Positions 27,271-34,019 of a DNA stretch of 34,019 nucleotides are shown piece after piece. The first letter of the stretch is position 1; each line of letters begins with the position of its first letter. The DNA comes from Actinomycetota bacterium. GTDB taxonomy: Bacteria > Actinomycetota > Humimicrobiia > Humimicrobiales > Humimicrobiaceae. The DNA lies in contig JAPLCN010000151.1 in the NCBI GenBank assembly GCA_026392215.1, positions 1 to 34,019 of the forward strand, written 5' to 3'. The notes below the pieces were generated by a model. It was not told the DNA's origin, searched no databases, and saw only the letters and a program-made list of their open reading frames with translations. Position numbers and translations under genes: made by a program.

Positions 27271-27685
27271 TCTTCTCTATTTCTTCTTTAATGAATTTTT
27301 CGAAATCTGCGCCGGTTTTCATTAAATTTGCTAATTCTCCGTCTTTGTTTGATGGTTTTATTTTTCCAATCCATCCTTCGTTGTAGCATGATTCATTAAT
27401 GAGCTCCGGAGAATCGTCCAGATCGTTGTTTAATTCAATGACTTCTCCTGAAAATGGAGCAAAAACCCTGCCGACCCATTTGCCTGATTCAAGGCTTGAT
27501 ATTGATTTGCCCTGTTCAACCTTTGCACCTTTCATAGGAAGCTCAATATATACTATTTCTCCTGACATTTTCTGAAAATAGTCCGTAGCTCCAAATAATA
27601 TATTGCCATCCTCTAAAATTTTTGCCCAGAAATGATTTTTTTCATAATACAAATCGTCCGGAAATTCATAGTTTTCAATATTCAT
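27257..27685 (-). CDS. gcvH: Glycine cleavage H protein-like lipoyl carrier
   Basis: This 142-residue protein has the GcvH fold signature: YYEKNHFWAKILEDGNILFG, then IVYIELPMKGAKVEQG, and the lipoylation loop SLESGKWVGRVFAP with Lys69 as the modified residue. In the standard H protein the loop reads ESVKAxS, so this one (ESGKWVGR) is divergent. No gcvT, gcvP or lipoate ligase lies in the window. The gene is placed between the Fe-S oxidoreductase and RACE and overlaps the latter by 14 bp. This suggests a dedicated lipoyl carrier for this operon rather than general glycine cleavage (inference). AGGAGG precedes its ATG. Confidence 0.85.
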   Translation of the reverse strand: MNIENYEFPDDLYYEKNHFWAKILEDGNILFGATDYFQKMSGEIVYIELPMKGAKVEQGKSISSLESGKWVGRVFAPFSGEVIELNNDLDDSPELINESCYNEGWIGKIKPSNKDGELANLMKTGADFEKFIKEEIEKNVKK

Positions 27686-27830
27686 TAATTAAACCTCCTG
27701 TTTTACAGTTTAAGTTTTTATTTAATAACCCAGTCATAAAAAAATATTTTTATAATTTTAACTTAATTAGTCCATAATATATACAAAATCAATTAAGAAT
27801 TTAAGCTTTAAACATGACAAAATTTATTTT

Positions 27831-29042
27831 TTAAAGCTTCTCGCTCTGAATGCTTTGCAAAACAAGTTCAGGAAGATCTATTACCTTAACTTTGGCATTA
27901 GTTTCTTTTTTCTTCTTTTTAAGAGAAGCGTCTATTGTCCTGTTGCACTGCTGGCATGAAGTTACTACAATATCTGCACCTGTTTCTATTATTTCATCTG
28001 CTTTTGCAAGCGCAATTTTTGATGCAAGCGCCTGATTGACTGATTCAAGGTTCCCTCCCCCGCCGCAGCAGTTTGCTAGTTTTCTGTTTGCAGCCATATC
28101 AATAAAATCAATTCCCGGAATGCTCTTTATTACATCTCTTGGCTCCGCGTAAATTCCTGAATTTCTTCCCAGATCACAAGGGTCATGATATGTAATTTTG
28201 CCGGAAAGAGGACCCAATTTTATTTTTCCTTCTTTTATAAGCCTTAACAGATATTGTGAAATATGAAGTATCTCAAAATCAACCTTTTCACTTAAGTATT
28301 TTGGATATTCATGCTTCCATGTGTGATAGCAGGAAGGACACGATAAAACAAGAAGCTTTGCACCTTTTGATTTAACCGCGTCTATATTGTGCTTTGCCAG
28401 GTCCCCAACTACATCCTTTATACCTGAATTTATAAGAGGAAAACCGCAGCACCATTCTTCCTCTCCAAGTAAAGTATAGTCAACTTTTGCGCTGTCAAAA
28501 TCCTGAACAATTGAACGCGGTATCCCAAATGATCTTGGAGAAAAAGAGGAAACGCACCCTACAAAATAAACTACTTCTGCTTTCGCTTTAACATATTTTT
28601 CCGGTTCGCCTTCCGGCAGCTGCGCTGCCCAGTCAAGCCTGCCGGTATTGCTGTCAAAAGTTACATTGTAAGCTTTTTTTATTCTCTCCTTTAATATATC
28701 AAGAACCTGGGGATATTTATGAGCATCAATTAAGTCTGACTTGGCTGTGCTGATCATCTCATCAAGCTTAACTCCGCTTGGACATTCGCTCGTGCATATA
28801 TTGCAGGCTGTGCATGTAAAAAGCTTTTCGGAAATCTTATCACTATATTCAATCTTTCCTTTGCTGATTGCCTCAAGTAAGCTCATTTTCCCTCTCGGGG
28901 CAAGGCTTTCATCTAAAGTCTGCTTGTAAATCGGGCAGTAAGCAAGGCAGGTTCCGCACCTGCTGCAGCTGTAAAGTTCATCGCCCTTTTCAAGTATGGC
29001 AAATTTTTCCTTTTTATTTTTTATTTTAACTTCTGATTCCAA
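27831..29042 (-). CDS. glcF: GlcF/GlpC-like iron-sulfur subunit with two CCG domains
   Basis: This 403-residue electron-transfer subunit works with the GlcD-like flavoprotein. Two 4Fe-4S motifs sit at Cys26/29/32/36 (CSRCGTCLAYCP) and Cys77/80/83/87 (CTACNICTSECP). Two cysteine-rich CCG domains follow, marked by EEWCCGFPL and NCCGGGGN, the HdrB/GlcF type that binds an unusual Fe-S centre. It has no membrane segment, so it would hand electrons to a soluble or peripheral partner. It lies 67 bp after glcD. The substrate (glycolate, D-lactate or another D-2-hydroxyacid) is set by GlcD and not by this subunit. Confidence 0.92.
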   Translation of the reverse strand: MESEVKIKNKKEKFAILEKGDELYSCSRCGTCLAYCPIYKQTLDESLAPRGKMSLLEAISKGKIEYSDKISEKLFTCTACNICTSECPSGVKLDEMISTAKSDLIDAHKYPQVLDILKERIKKAYNVTFDSNTGRLDWAAQLPEGEPEKYVKAKAEVVYFVGCVSSFSPRSFGIPRSIVQDFDSAKVDYTLLGEEEWCCGFPLINSGIKDVVGDLAKHNIDAVKSKGAKLLVLSCPSCYHTWKHEYPKYLSEKVDFEILHISQYLLRLIKEGKIKLGPLSGKITYHDPCDLGRNSGIYAEPRDVIKSIPGIDFIDMAANRKLANCCGGGGNLESVNQALASKIALAKADEIIETGADIVVTSCQQCNRTIDASLKKKKKETNAKVKVIDLPELVLQSIQSEKL

Positions 29043-29109
29043 AGTTTTTCCTTTTTTAAAATTTATTTTAAATTTTCCTGATCTGTTTCTTAAACATTAA
29101 AACTTTTAC

Positions 29110-30495
29110 TTAAGCATCCCAGGTGCATTTCATTTTCCCGGGATTTAATATATTGTTCGGGTCAAAAGAATTCTTAATTTTTTTCATCAGATCATAAACA
29201 GGCTTACTGATCTCAAGCTTCAGATATTGGGCTTTGGTAATCCCGATGCCGTGTTCTCCTGAAAGTGTGCCTCCAAGGGCAATAGTAACTTTAAAAATTT
29301 CTTCAATTACCCTTTCAGTTTTTTTGGATTGTTCAGGAATCCTTAAATCTGTAAGGATTGTAGGATGCAGATTGCCGTCACCTGCATGGCCGAATGTTCC
29401 TATCAGCATTCCGTATTTCTTTGCAATTTCATTTACTGCTTCTACCAGTTCAACTATCCTGCTTCTCGGGACAGTTGCATCTTCAAGTATAGTGGAAGGC
29501 CTGATTCTTGAAAGCGAGGAAAGGGCTGCTCTTCTTGCCGACCAGAGTTCATCTCTTTCCTGTGCACTTTTTGCCTGCCTTACTGAAAGGGCGCTATTTG
29601 ACCGGCATACCTTCATTACAATGCCAGCTTCTATTTCAACTGCGCCTTTTTGTCCGTCAACCTCTATTAAAAGCATTGCTCCTACCGTTCTGTCGAGGCC
29701 AATCTTTAAGAAATCTTCAATTGCATTAATGGTCACTTTATCTACTATTTCAAGTGTTGCAGTTATAACTCCTTCGGCCACTATGTCACGCACTGTTTTT
29801 GCTGCATCAGTCATGTTTTTAAAAAATGCAAGGATGCTGGCTCTGTCAGCAGGAACAGGAAGAAGCCCGAGAGTTGCTTTGGTAATTATTCCAAGTGTCC
29901 CTTCAGAACCGCACATCAAATCTACCAGGTTGTATCCGGTGACTGCTTTTACAGTATTTGTACCCATATTTACTATTTCACCGGTTGGAAGAACTACTTC
30001 AATAGAATTTATATAGTCTTTTGTAACTCCATACTTTAATCCCCTTAAGCCTCCGGCATTTTCGGCAATATTTCCCCCTATTGTTGAGCTTTTCATACTG
30101 CCCGGATCTGGCGGGTAAAACAGTTTTAAGTGCTCAACAGCTTTACTGACATTTTCAGTTATGACTCCTGCTTCCACTGTTGCCAGCAAATCTATGGGAT
30201 TTATGTCAATTATTTTATTCATAGCAACCATTACAAGGCTGATGCCGCCTTCAACTGCAAGACAGCCTCCGCTTAATCCTGTTGCCGCACCTCTCGGGGT
30301 TACCGGAATTGTGTATTCATTTGCCAGTTTCATTATCCGGCTTATCTGTTCTGCGGTTTTAACTTTAACAACAACATCGGGCATATATTCCAGCCTTGTA
30401 GAGTCATAGCTGTAAGTTAATCTTTCTTCAAAAGAAGTAATAACATTTTCAGGATTAACTATTTGTTCAAGTTCGGCGGTGTAATTCTTATCCAT
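29110..30495 (-). CDS. glcD: GlcD-type FAD-linked D-2-hydroxyacid (D-lactate/glycolate) dehydrogenase
   Basis: This 461-residue member of the FAD-binding PCMH/VAO family has an N-terminal FAD domain (VTPRGAATGLSGG, PPDPGSMKSSTIGGNIAENA) and a C-terminal FAD-oxidase domain with GTFGHAGDGNLHP and SGEHGIG. Such proteins oxidise D-lactate or glycolate to the 2-oxoacid. With GlcF next to it and LarA upstream, D-lactate is the favoured substrate (inference). The ATG at 30495 has AAAGGA about 14 nt upstream, rather far. In the 190-bp upstream region there is an ATTGCAAT palindrome at 30567-30574, shared with other operons of the window. Confidence 0.93.
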   Translation of the reverse strand: MDKNYTAELEQIVNPENVITSFEERLTYSYDSTRLEYMPDVVVKVKTAEQISRIMKLANEYTIPVTPRGAATGLSGGCLAVEGGISLVMVAMNKIIDINPIDLLATVEAGVITENVSKAVEHLKLFYPPDPGSMKSSTIGGNIAENAGGLRGLKYGVTKDYINSIEVVLPTGEIVNMGTNTVKAVTGYNLVDLMCGSEGTLGIITKATLGLLPVPADRASILAFFKNMTDAAKTVRDIVAEGVITATLEIVDKVTINAIEDFLKIGLDRTVGAMLLIEVDGQKGAVEIEAGIVMKVCRSNSALSVRQAKSAQERDELWSARRAALSSLSRIRPSTILEDATVPRSRIVELVEAVNEIAKKYGMLIGTFGHAGDGNLHPTILTDLRIPEQSKKTERVIEEIFKVTIALGGTLSGEHGIGITKAQYLKLEISKPVYDLMKKIKNSFDPNNILNPGKMKCTWDA

Positions 30496-30566
30496 TTGTT
30501 ATTATCAGGTCCTTTACAATAATTTTTATAAAAAAATATTTAAAATTATTATCTATTCCTGGGCAA

Positions 30567-30574
30567 ATTGCAAT
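30567..30574. promoter_or_regulatory. ATTGCAAT palindrome upstream of glcD
   Basis: The 8-bp palindrome ATTGCAAT lies 72 bp before the glcD ATG. On the minus strand TTGCAA could double as a -35 element, with an AT-rich TAATAA 16 bp on. It is short enough to arise by chance; its weight comes from the similar motifs at 7074-7089 and 10932-11002. Confidence 0.3.
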
Positions 30575-30663
30575 AATAGGCGCTTACAATAAATTTTAAG
30601 AAAGGCTAATTTAAAAAATAGTCTGATTTTGCCTTAAATTAAATAATATTAAAAAGATACGAA

Positions 30664-30700
30664 ATACCGGTTTTAAAAATTATCACTAAATCACCGGTAT
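30664..30700 (-). terminator. Possible weak terminator or attenuator at the larA stop codon
   Basis: Perfect 8-bp arms, ATACCGGT and ACCGGTAT, flank a 21-nt loop and straddle the larA stop. On the minus strand they are followed after a few bases by TCTTTTT. The long loop and offset T-run make it a weak terminator at best, perhaps reducing read-through into glcD. Confidence 0.35.
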
Positions 30701-31960
30701 GGTATATGGCCCTTCTGGAATAACATTAATAGTTGCATTATTGCCATACTTTTTTAAGCCGGCATTTACTGCTTCTTCAATTGAATTTACAATTTTTATT
30801 GTTGAATAAGGTATTTTATACTGACTTGCCAACATGCAAGGACTATATAAATTAATTTCAGCTTTTCTTCTTGCCTTTACCAATTCTTCTAATTCCCACT
30901 GATCTATTTCAAAATAATTAGGGTTTTTTATCTTATTAATAAATACTTCTAAATCAACTTCCTGTGTTATCAGATCAATAAATTCCTTGCTTCCTATTTC
31001 CTCATTGCATTCTGAAGCTATTATTATCATCCCATCGTTTTTTACAGCAGGAAGTGAACAAACCATGCCTTTTACAGCCTGATACAACGTTGCATCCAGT
31101 GGAAGTCCTCCTCCTGAAGTTATAACAATATCAGCTTCCCCTTTTATCATGGCGCGGCTTGAATTGCTGCAAAATAAGGCTCCTTTATTAAATGCTTCTT
31201 CCAAATCTCCGCTAAAAACTCCTGTAACGTCTCTGTTCTTGTTAATTGTAACGTTGACAATAAAATCAACGCCCGCTTTTTTGGCAATTTCAGTTGATTC
31301 CAGATGAAAAGGATTATTCTCAAGATTAGCGTTGGAAGCGTAATGGGATTCAAGAATTTCAGGACCGTGAAAATGCTTGAACATATCCAGATAGCTTATG
31401 CCAGGGCATATAGCTTTTCTTCCACCCGAAAAACCTGCCATGAAATGCGGTTCAATAAGGCCTGTAAGTATTCTGAAATCACATTCAAGATAAGCTTTGT
31501 CAATAATTATAGGGGTACCTTTTTTTGTTTTACCTATATATTCGCAGGTTTCTCTTTCCCTTGCATAATGGTTGACAATCCTGTAGTTTTCCTTGACGGA
31601 TGTGCCAACAAGACTTTCAAGCTCTTCATTAAGGTTTGGCCTGTGAAGACCTGTTGCAATCAGTATCGTAATCTGTTCTTTTTTTATGCCATAATTTTCA
31701 AGCTCTCCCAGCAGAACTTCGAGGATTAATTTTGTTGGAACAGCTCTTGTAGAGTCAGAAATCACTATGCATATTTTTTGTCTGCCTTTTACTTTTTCTT
31801 TAAGAGCAATGCTGCCTGTCGGATTACTAAAGCTTTCTATTAAAGCTTTTTTTGTGTCTGCTATCGGGGTTGCGCCTTTGCTTTCAATTATTTCAAGCAA
31901 ATTTCTCTCATTTATTTCAAATTCCAGACCAACATTACCATAGCTTAATTTTATTTTCAT
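30686..31960 (-). CDS. larA: LarA-family nickel-pincer lactate racemase homologue
   Basis: LarA interconverts L- and D-lactate using a nickel-pincer nucleotide cofactor. The residues known from the Lactobacillus enzyme are conserved in order: Asp69 (SDSTR), His106 (ATGLHRPN), His172 (EPHFMAGFSGGRKA), Lys182 and His198 (HFHGPEI). Its 424-residue length is normal. The cofactor genes larB, larC and larE are not in the window. The family also contains malate and other hydroxyacid racemases or epimerases, so lactate is inferred from the glcD/glcF neighbours. The gene sits 235 bp after the BMC-T shell gene, on the same strand. The ATG has TAAGGAAA upstream. Confidence 0.92.
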   Translation of the reverse strand: MKIKLSYGNVGLEFEINERNLLEIIESKGATPIADTKKALIESFSNPTGSIALKEKVKGRQKICIVISDSTRAVPTKLILEVLLGELENYGIKKEQITILIATGLHRPNLNEELESLVGTSVKENYRIVNHYARERETCEYIGKTKKGTPIIIDKAYLECDFRILTGLIEPHFMAGFSGGRKAICPGISYLDMFKHFHGPEILESHYASNANLENNPFHLESTEIAKKAGVDFIVNVTINKNRDVTGVFSGDLEEAFNKGALFCSNSSRAMIKGEADIVITSGGGLPLDATLYQAVKGMVCSLPAVKNDGMIIIASECNEEIGSKEFIDLITQEVDLEVFINKIKNPNYFEIDQWELEELVKARRKAEINLYSPCMLASQYKIPYSTIKIVNSIEEAVNAGLKKYGNNATINVIPEGPYTIPVI

Positions 31961-32195
31961 TTTTTTCCTTAAACCTGATATTTTATGAATTTAATTATTA
32001 AATTATAAAAACTTACACTATTTTATTTTTTTTGTCATTCTTTGACAAGAATAAAATAGGTTAAGAAATGTGGAAAATAAACAATTATCTTTAAAAAATT
32101 ATGGAACTTGCGTAAAGGAATTTGCATAAATAAAATATAGTAATCAACTTAATTTTTTATTTAAAAAAATGCATGTTTTTGCTTAACTGTAACTT

Positions 32196-32744
32196 TTAGA
32201 TAACTGCCCGGTACAGGCTTGGATGCGGTGAAGCAATGATCTGATAGTCAACAAGAAAATCTTTTTCCTGCGCATATTTTATTCCAGCCATTACTGATTC
32301 TTTTACCGAAGATATATCTCCGTTAATAATGCAGAAATTTTTACCGCCCAATGCTCTGGCAATCCTTATTTCAACCAAATCAACATCCGAAGCTTTTACA
32401 GCCATATCGGCGGCAACAATAATAGAAGGAGAAGTTAATGTTTCAATAACGCCGATAGCCTTAAATTCCTCTATAATGGTAGTTTGAGTCATTGCAGATA
32501 TTACCTGCGGATACACATTTGCAATGGTTACTGCATCTACTATGAATTTTTCGCTTTCATATAATATGGTATTAAATGAATTCTGCACTTCACTTGCCCC
32601 GCCTGAAAAAAGAATATAATATTTTCCAGGGCAAATGCTTTTTGCATCAACAATATTTACTTCAGAAGCTTTAACAATAATATCTACAGCAGCTATTCCA
32701 ACTGCTATGCTTCGAAATTCTACTATGCCTATTGCTTTTTCCAT
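32196..32744 (-). CDS. pduT: BMC-T tandem-domain shell protein, PduT-like
   Basis: This 182-residue protein contains two BMC domains (about 2-85 and 94-180: AIGIVEFRSIA and AIGVIETLTSP). It would form a pseudohexameric trimer tile in a microcompartment shell. Cys38 in the pore loop SICPGK sits at the same number as the Cys38 that holds a 4Fe-4S cluster in Salmonella PduT. The C-terminus also matches the PduT pattern (ASPHPSLYR versus PRPHEAMWR). A role in passing electrons or a cluster across the shell is inferred. It lies 139 bp after the BMC-H gene. AAGGTAAC precedes the ATG. Confidence 0.93.
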   Translation of the reverse strand: MEKAIGIVEFRSIAVGIAAVDIIVKASEVNIVDAKSICPGKYYILFSGGASEVQNSFNTILYESEKFIVDAVTIANVYPQVISAMTQTTIIEEFKAIGVIETLTSPSIIVAADMAVKASDVDLVEIRIARALGGKNFCIINGDISSVKESVMAGIKYAQEKDFLVDYQIIASPHPSLYRAVI

Positions 32745-32883
32745 TAACTTGTTACCTTCAATAAAAAATTATTTTTGGCCCAATATACAGATCAAGACTT
32801 GTTTAGCCTTCAAATGGCGCACTGCATTAATCAATAAATTGCTCTTGACAGTTTGTGCGTCACATTTTTAAAATATTTTGCGC

Positions 32884-33282
32884 TTATTTCTTTTCGGCTT
32901 TTTTTTCTTCAGTGCCTGCTGCTTTTGCCGGAGCTGGTGCAGCCTTTGCTGCGTTTACAGGTTTCGGAGTTCTTGCTTTAGGTATTGTCCCTCTGCCTGA
33001 TCTTACACATTTTCCGGAAATTATCTTGTCAAGCTCCTGATGCGGTCTTGGGATAATATCTGTAGCCAGCACTTCAGAAACTCTTTTTGCAGCAATTGTT
33101 CCGGCTTCAACTGCTGATTTAACTGCAGCAACTTCGCCCTGGCATATAACTGTAACAATTCCGCTTCCAATATAAGCTTTGGATATCATAACAACATCTG
33201 CTGATTTTACCATGGCATCAGATGCTTCAACTGCGCCAACAAGCCCTTTAGTCTCAATTAATCCGATTGCTTCACTATTCAT
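32884..33282 (-). CDS. BMC-H hexameric shell protein with Ala/Pro/Lys-rich C-terminal tail
   Basis: Residues 3-90 are a canonical single BMC domain (EAIGLIETKGLVGAVEASDA), with the pore motif YIGSG and the IPRPHQELDKII end, close to PduA/EutM. Such hexamers form shell facets with a central metabolite pore. About 40 extra residues follow, rich in Ala, Pro and Lys and ending EEKKAEKK, giving 132 residues against the usual 90-95. The tail is probably disordered; it may face the lumen or cytosol and bind cargo (inference). AAAAGGAG precedes the ATG. It follows the aldehyde dehydrogenase gene by 67 bp, so shell and cargo are co-transcribed. Confidence 0.95.
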   Translation of the reverse strand: MNSEAIGLIETKGLVGAVEASDAMVKSADVVMISKAYIGSGIVTVICQGEVAAVKSAVEAGTIAAKRVSEVLATDIIPRPHQELDKIISGKCVRSGRGTIPKARTPKPVNAAKAAPAPAKAAGTEEKKAEKK

Positions 33283-33349
33283 TTATTTTATTCTCCTTTT
33301 AGAAATAAAAGATTATTTTACTTATGTTTAAAATTCTTTTAAAAATTAC

Positions 33350-34019
33350 TTATTTTACAAAGTTCATTGAACCGTAAATTGAAAGCCTTCTTTGTCTTGT
33401 AAATGACCTTGGTGTAGTGCAGCCTTCTCCTGTTGCCCCTGCAATTGTCCATGACGTACCGCCGTTGTGCAAATCTCCGCCGGACCTTTGAGAGGAACCG
33501 TTTACCTGTACCGTTGTTGTATTAACTTCCTGCGCATAGTATGTAATTCTTTCAATATTTGTTGAATGGATAACTGCAGTATGTTTAAAGTTGTGTTCTA
33601 CCCTGCAAGCAATTCTTACGCCTTCTTCAAAGGTATTGACTATTACCATTGGAAGAATAGGCATAAGCTGCTCGTGCTGAACCAGAGGATGCGTTTCATC
33701 ATTTGCAACAAAAACTGCAAGCCTTAAATCATCTCTGGCATTAATACCTGCCTGCTTCAAAATAATCGCACAATTTTTTCCCATAAGTTTCTTGTCGATT
33801 TCACCATTTTTAACAACAAGATTTGTAACTCTTTGAGCCTCTTCGGCATTTAATACAAGACAATTGTTTTTGCCGAATTCACTTAACAGTTTATCTGCAA
33901 CAGATCTCATGCAGATAAGCACTTTTTCTTCATTACAAAGTATGTTGTTGTCAAAAGAAGAGCCGGCAACTATTTCCCTTGCAGCTCTGGCAATATCTGC
34001 AGTGTCATCAACAAAAACC
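33350..34019 (-). CDS. CoA-acylating aldehyde dehydrogenase (PduP/EutE type), N-terminus beyond window
   Basis: The frame is open to the right edge, so about the last 220 codons are visible. The sequence DNNILCNEEK carries the catalytic cysteine of the EutE/PduP family, which oxidises an aldehyde with NAD to acyl-CoA. ALDH C-terminal signatures follow: HPLVQHEQLMPILP, a histidine-rich VEHNFKHTAVIHS and a C-terminal RRLSIYGSMNF. A reading from an internal ATG at 33922 would lose the active site and is not the true start. In BMCs this enzyme is a core cargo protein, and an N-terminal targeting helix would lie outside the window. It is followed directly by BMC-H and BMC-T genes. The aldehyde substrate is not determined. 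Confidence 0.93.
   Translation of the reverse strand, partial: VFVDDTADIARAAREIVAGSSFDNNILCNEEKVLICMRSVADKLLSEFGKNNCLVLNAEEAQRVTNLVVKNGEIDKKLMGKNCAIILKQAGINARDDLRLAVFVANDETHPLVQHEQLMPILPMVIVNTFEEGVRIACRVEHNFKHTAVIHSTNIERITYYAQEVNTTTVQVNGSSQRSGGDLHNGGTSWTIAGATGEGCTTPRSFTRQRRLSIYGSMNFVK

Noticed and set aside
29234-30016. A 260-codon open frame on the + strand
   Set aside because: It is antisense to glcD; its Ser/Ile-rich translation matches no family and mirrors the real codons on the other strand.
32037-32052. Hairpin ATTCTT-TGAC-AAGAAT between BMC-T and larA
   Set aside because: It has a short AT stem and no T-run downstream on the transcribed strand, so it is not supported as a terminator.
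33350-33922. A complete 190-residue protein starting at the ATG at 33922
   Set aside because: The frame continues upstream to the window edge through the catalytic-cysteine region of aldehyde dehydrogenase, so the ATG is internal.

Overview
This window is AT-rich bacterial chromosome (many TTG/GTG starts, AAGGAGG-type ribosome sites) with about 25 genes, nearly all on the minus strand. It carries no tRNA, rRNA, CRISPR array, transposase or phage gene that I can see. The content points to a strictly anaerobic, fermentative bacterium: bacterial microcompartment (BMC) shell genes, a CoA-acylating aldehyde dehydrogenase, corrinoid methyl-transfer proteins with their reductive activator, a nickel-type lactate racemase homologue, split transketolase, and GatCAB with GltX. 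The combination resembles what is known of Atribacterota (OP9/JS1). That placement is an inference from gene content; no marker phylogeny was possible.

Layout from left to right. Positions 1-3112 (transcribed leftward) hold a LacI regulator, a corrinoid protein and an MttB-family methyltransferase without an amber codon, which runs off the left edge. Positions 3352-10627 hold two leftward carbohydrate operons. The first is split transketolase, RpiB and a SorC-type regulator; the second is a TPP-dependent E1 alpha/beta pair and a long transaldolase, ending in a hairpin terminator at 3352-3399. A 154-bp element with inverted-repeat ends lies between transketolase and rpiB. Positions 11102-15015 are the only rightward genes: a class A penicillin-binding protein with a PASTA domain, and gltX. 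Positions 15005-25220 (leftward) hold an acetate-kinase-family protein, a phosphofructokinase with unusual donor-site residues, gatC-gatA-gatB, a CPBP membrane protease, ligA, a broken HTH remnant and an orphan solute-binding lipoprotein with no normal start codon. Positions 25321-34019 (leftward) hold an aldehyde dehydrogenase (cut by the right edge), BMC-H and BMC-T shell proteins, LarA, a GlcD/GlcF oxidoreductase, an H-protein-like lipoyl carrier and a RACE-type corrinoid activator.

How the parts may fit (inference). LarA plus GlcD/GlcF would interconvert lactate enantiomers and oxidise D-lactate or another 2-hydroxyacid to the 2-oxoacid. The shell proteins and aldehyde dehydrogenase would confine an aldehyde intermediate and yield acyl-CoA. 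Transketolase, transaldolase, RpiB and PFK supply pentose and hexose phosphate metabolism, a theme shared with sugar-phosphate type BMC loci. The RACE protein would re-reduce the corrinoid protein encoded 23 kb away. A recurrent ATTGCAAT-type palindrome upstream of the E1 operon, in the transketolase/PBP intergenic region and upstream of glcD may mark a shared regulon.

The most notable points are: the lactate-type module beside the BMC locus; a RACE protein with Asp in place of one 2Fe-2S cysteine; an H-protein translationally coupled to RACE; atypical PFK and acetate-kinase active-site residues; and the palindrome set.
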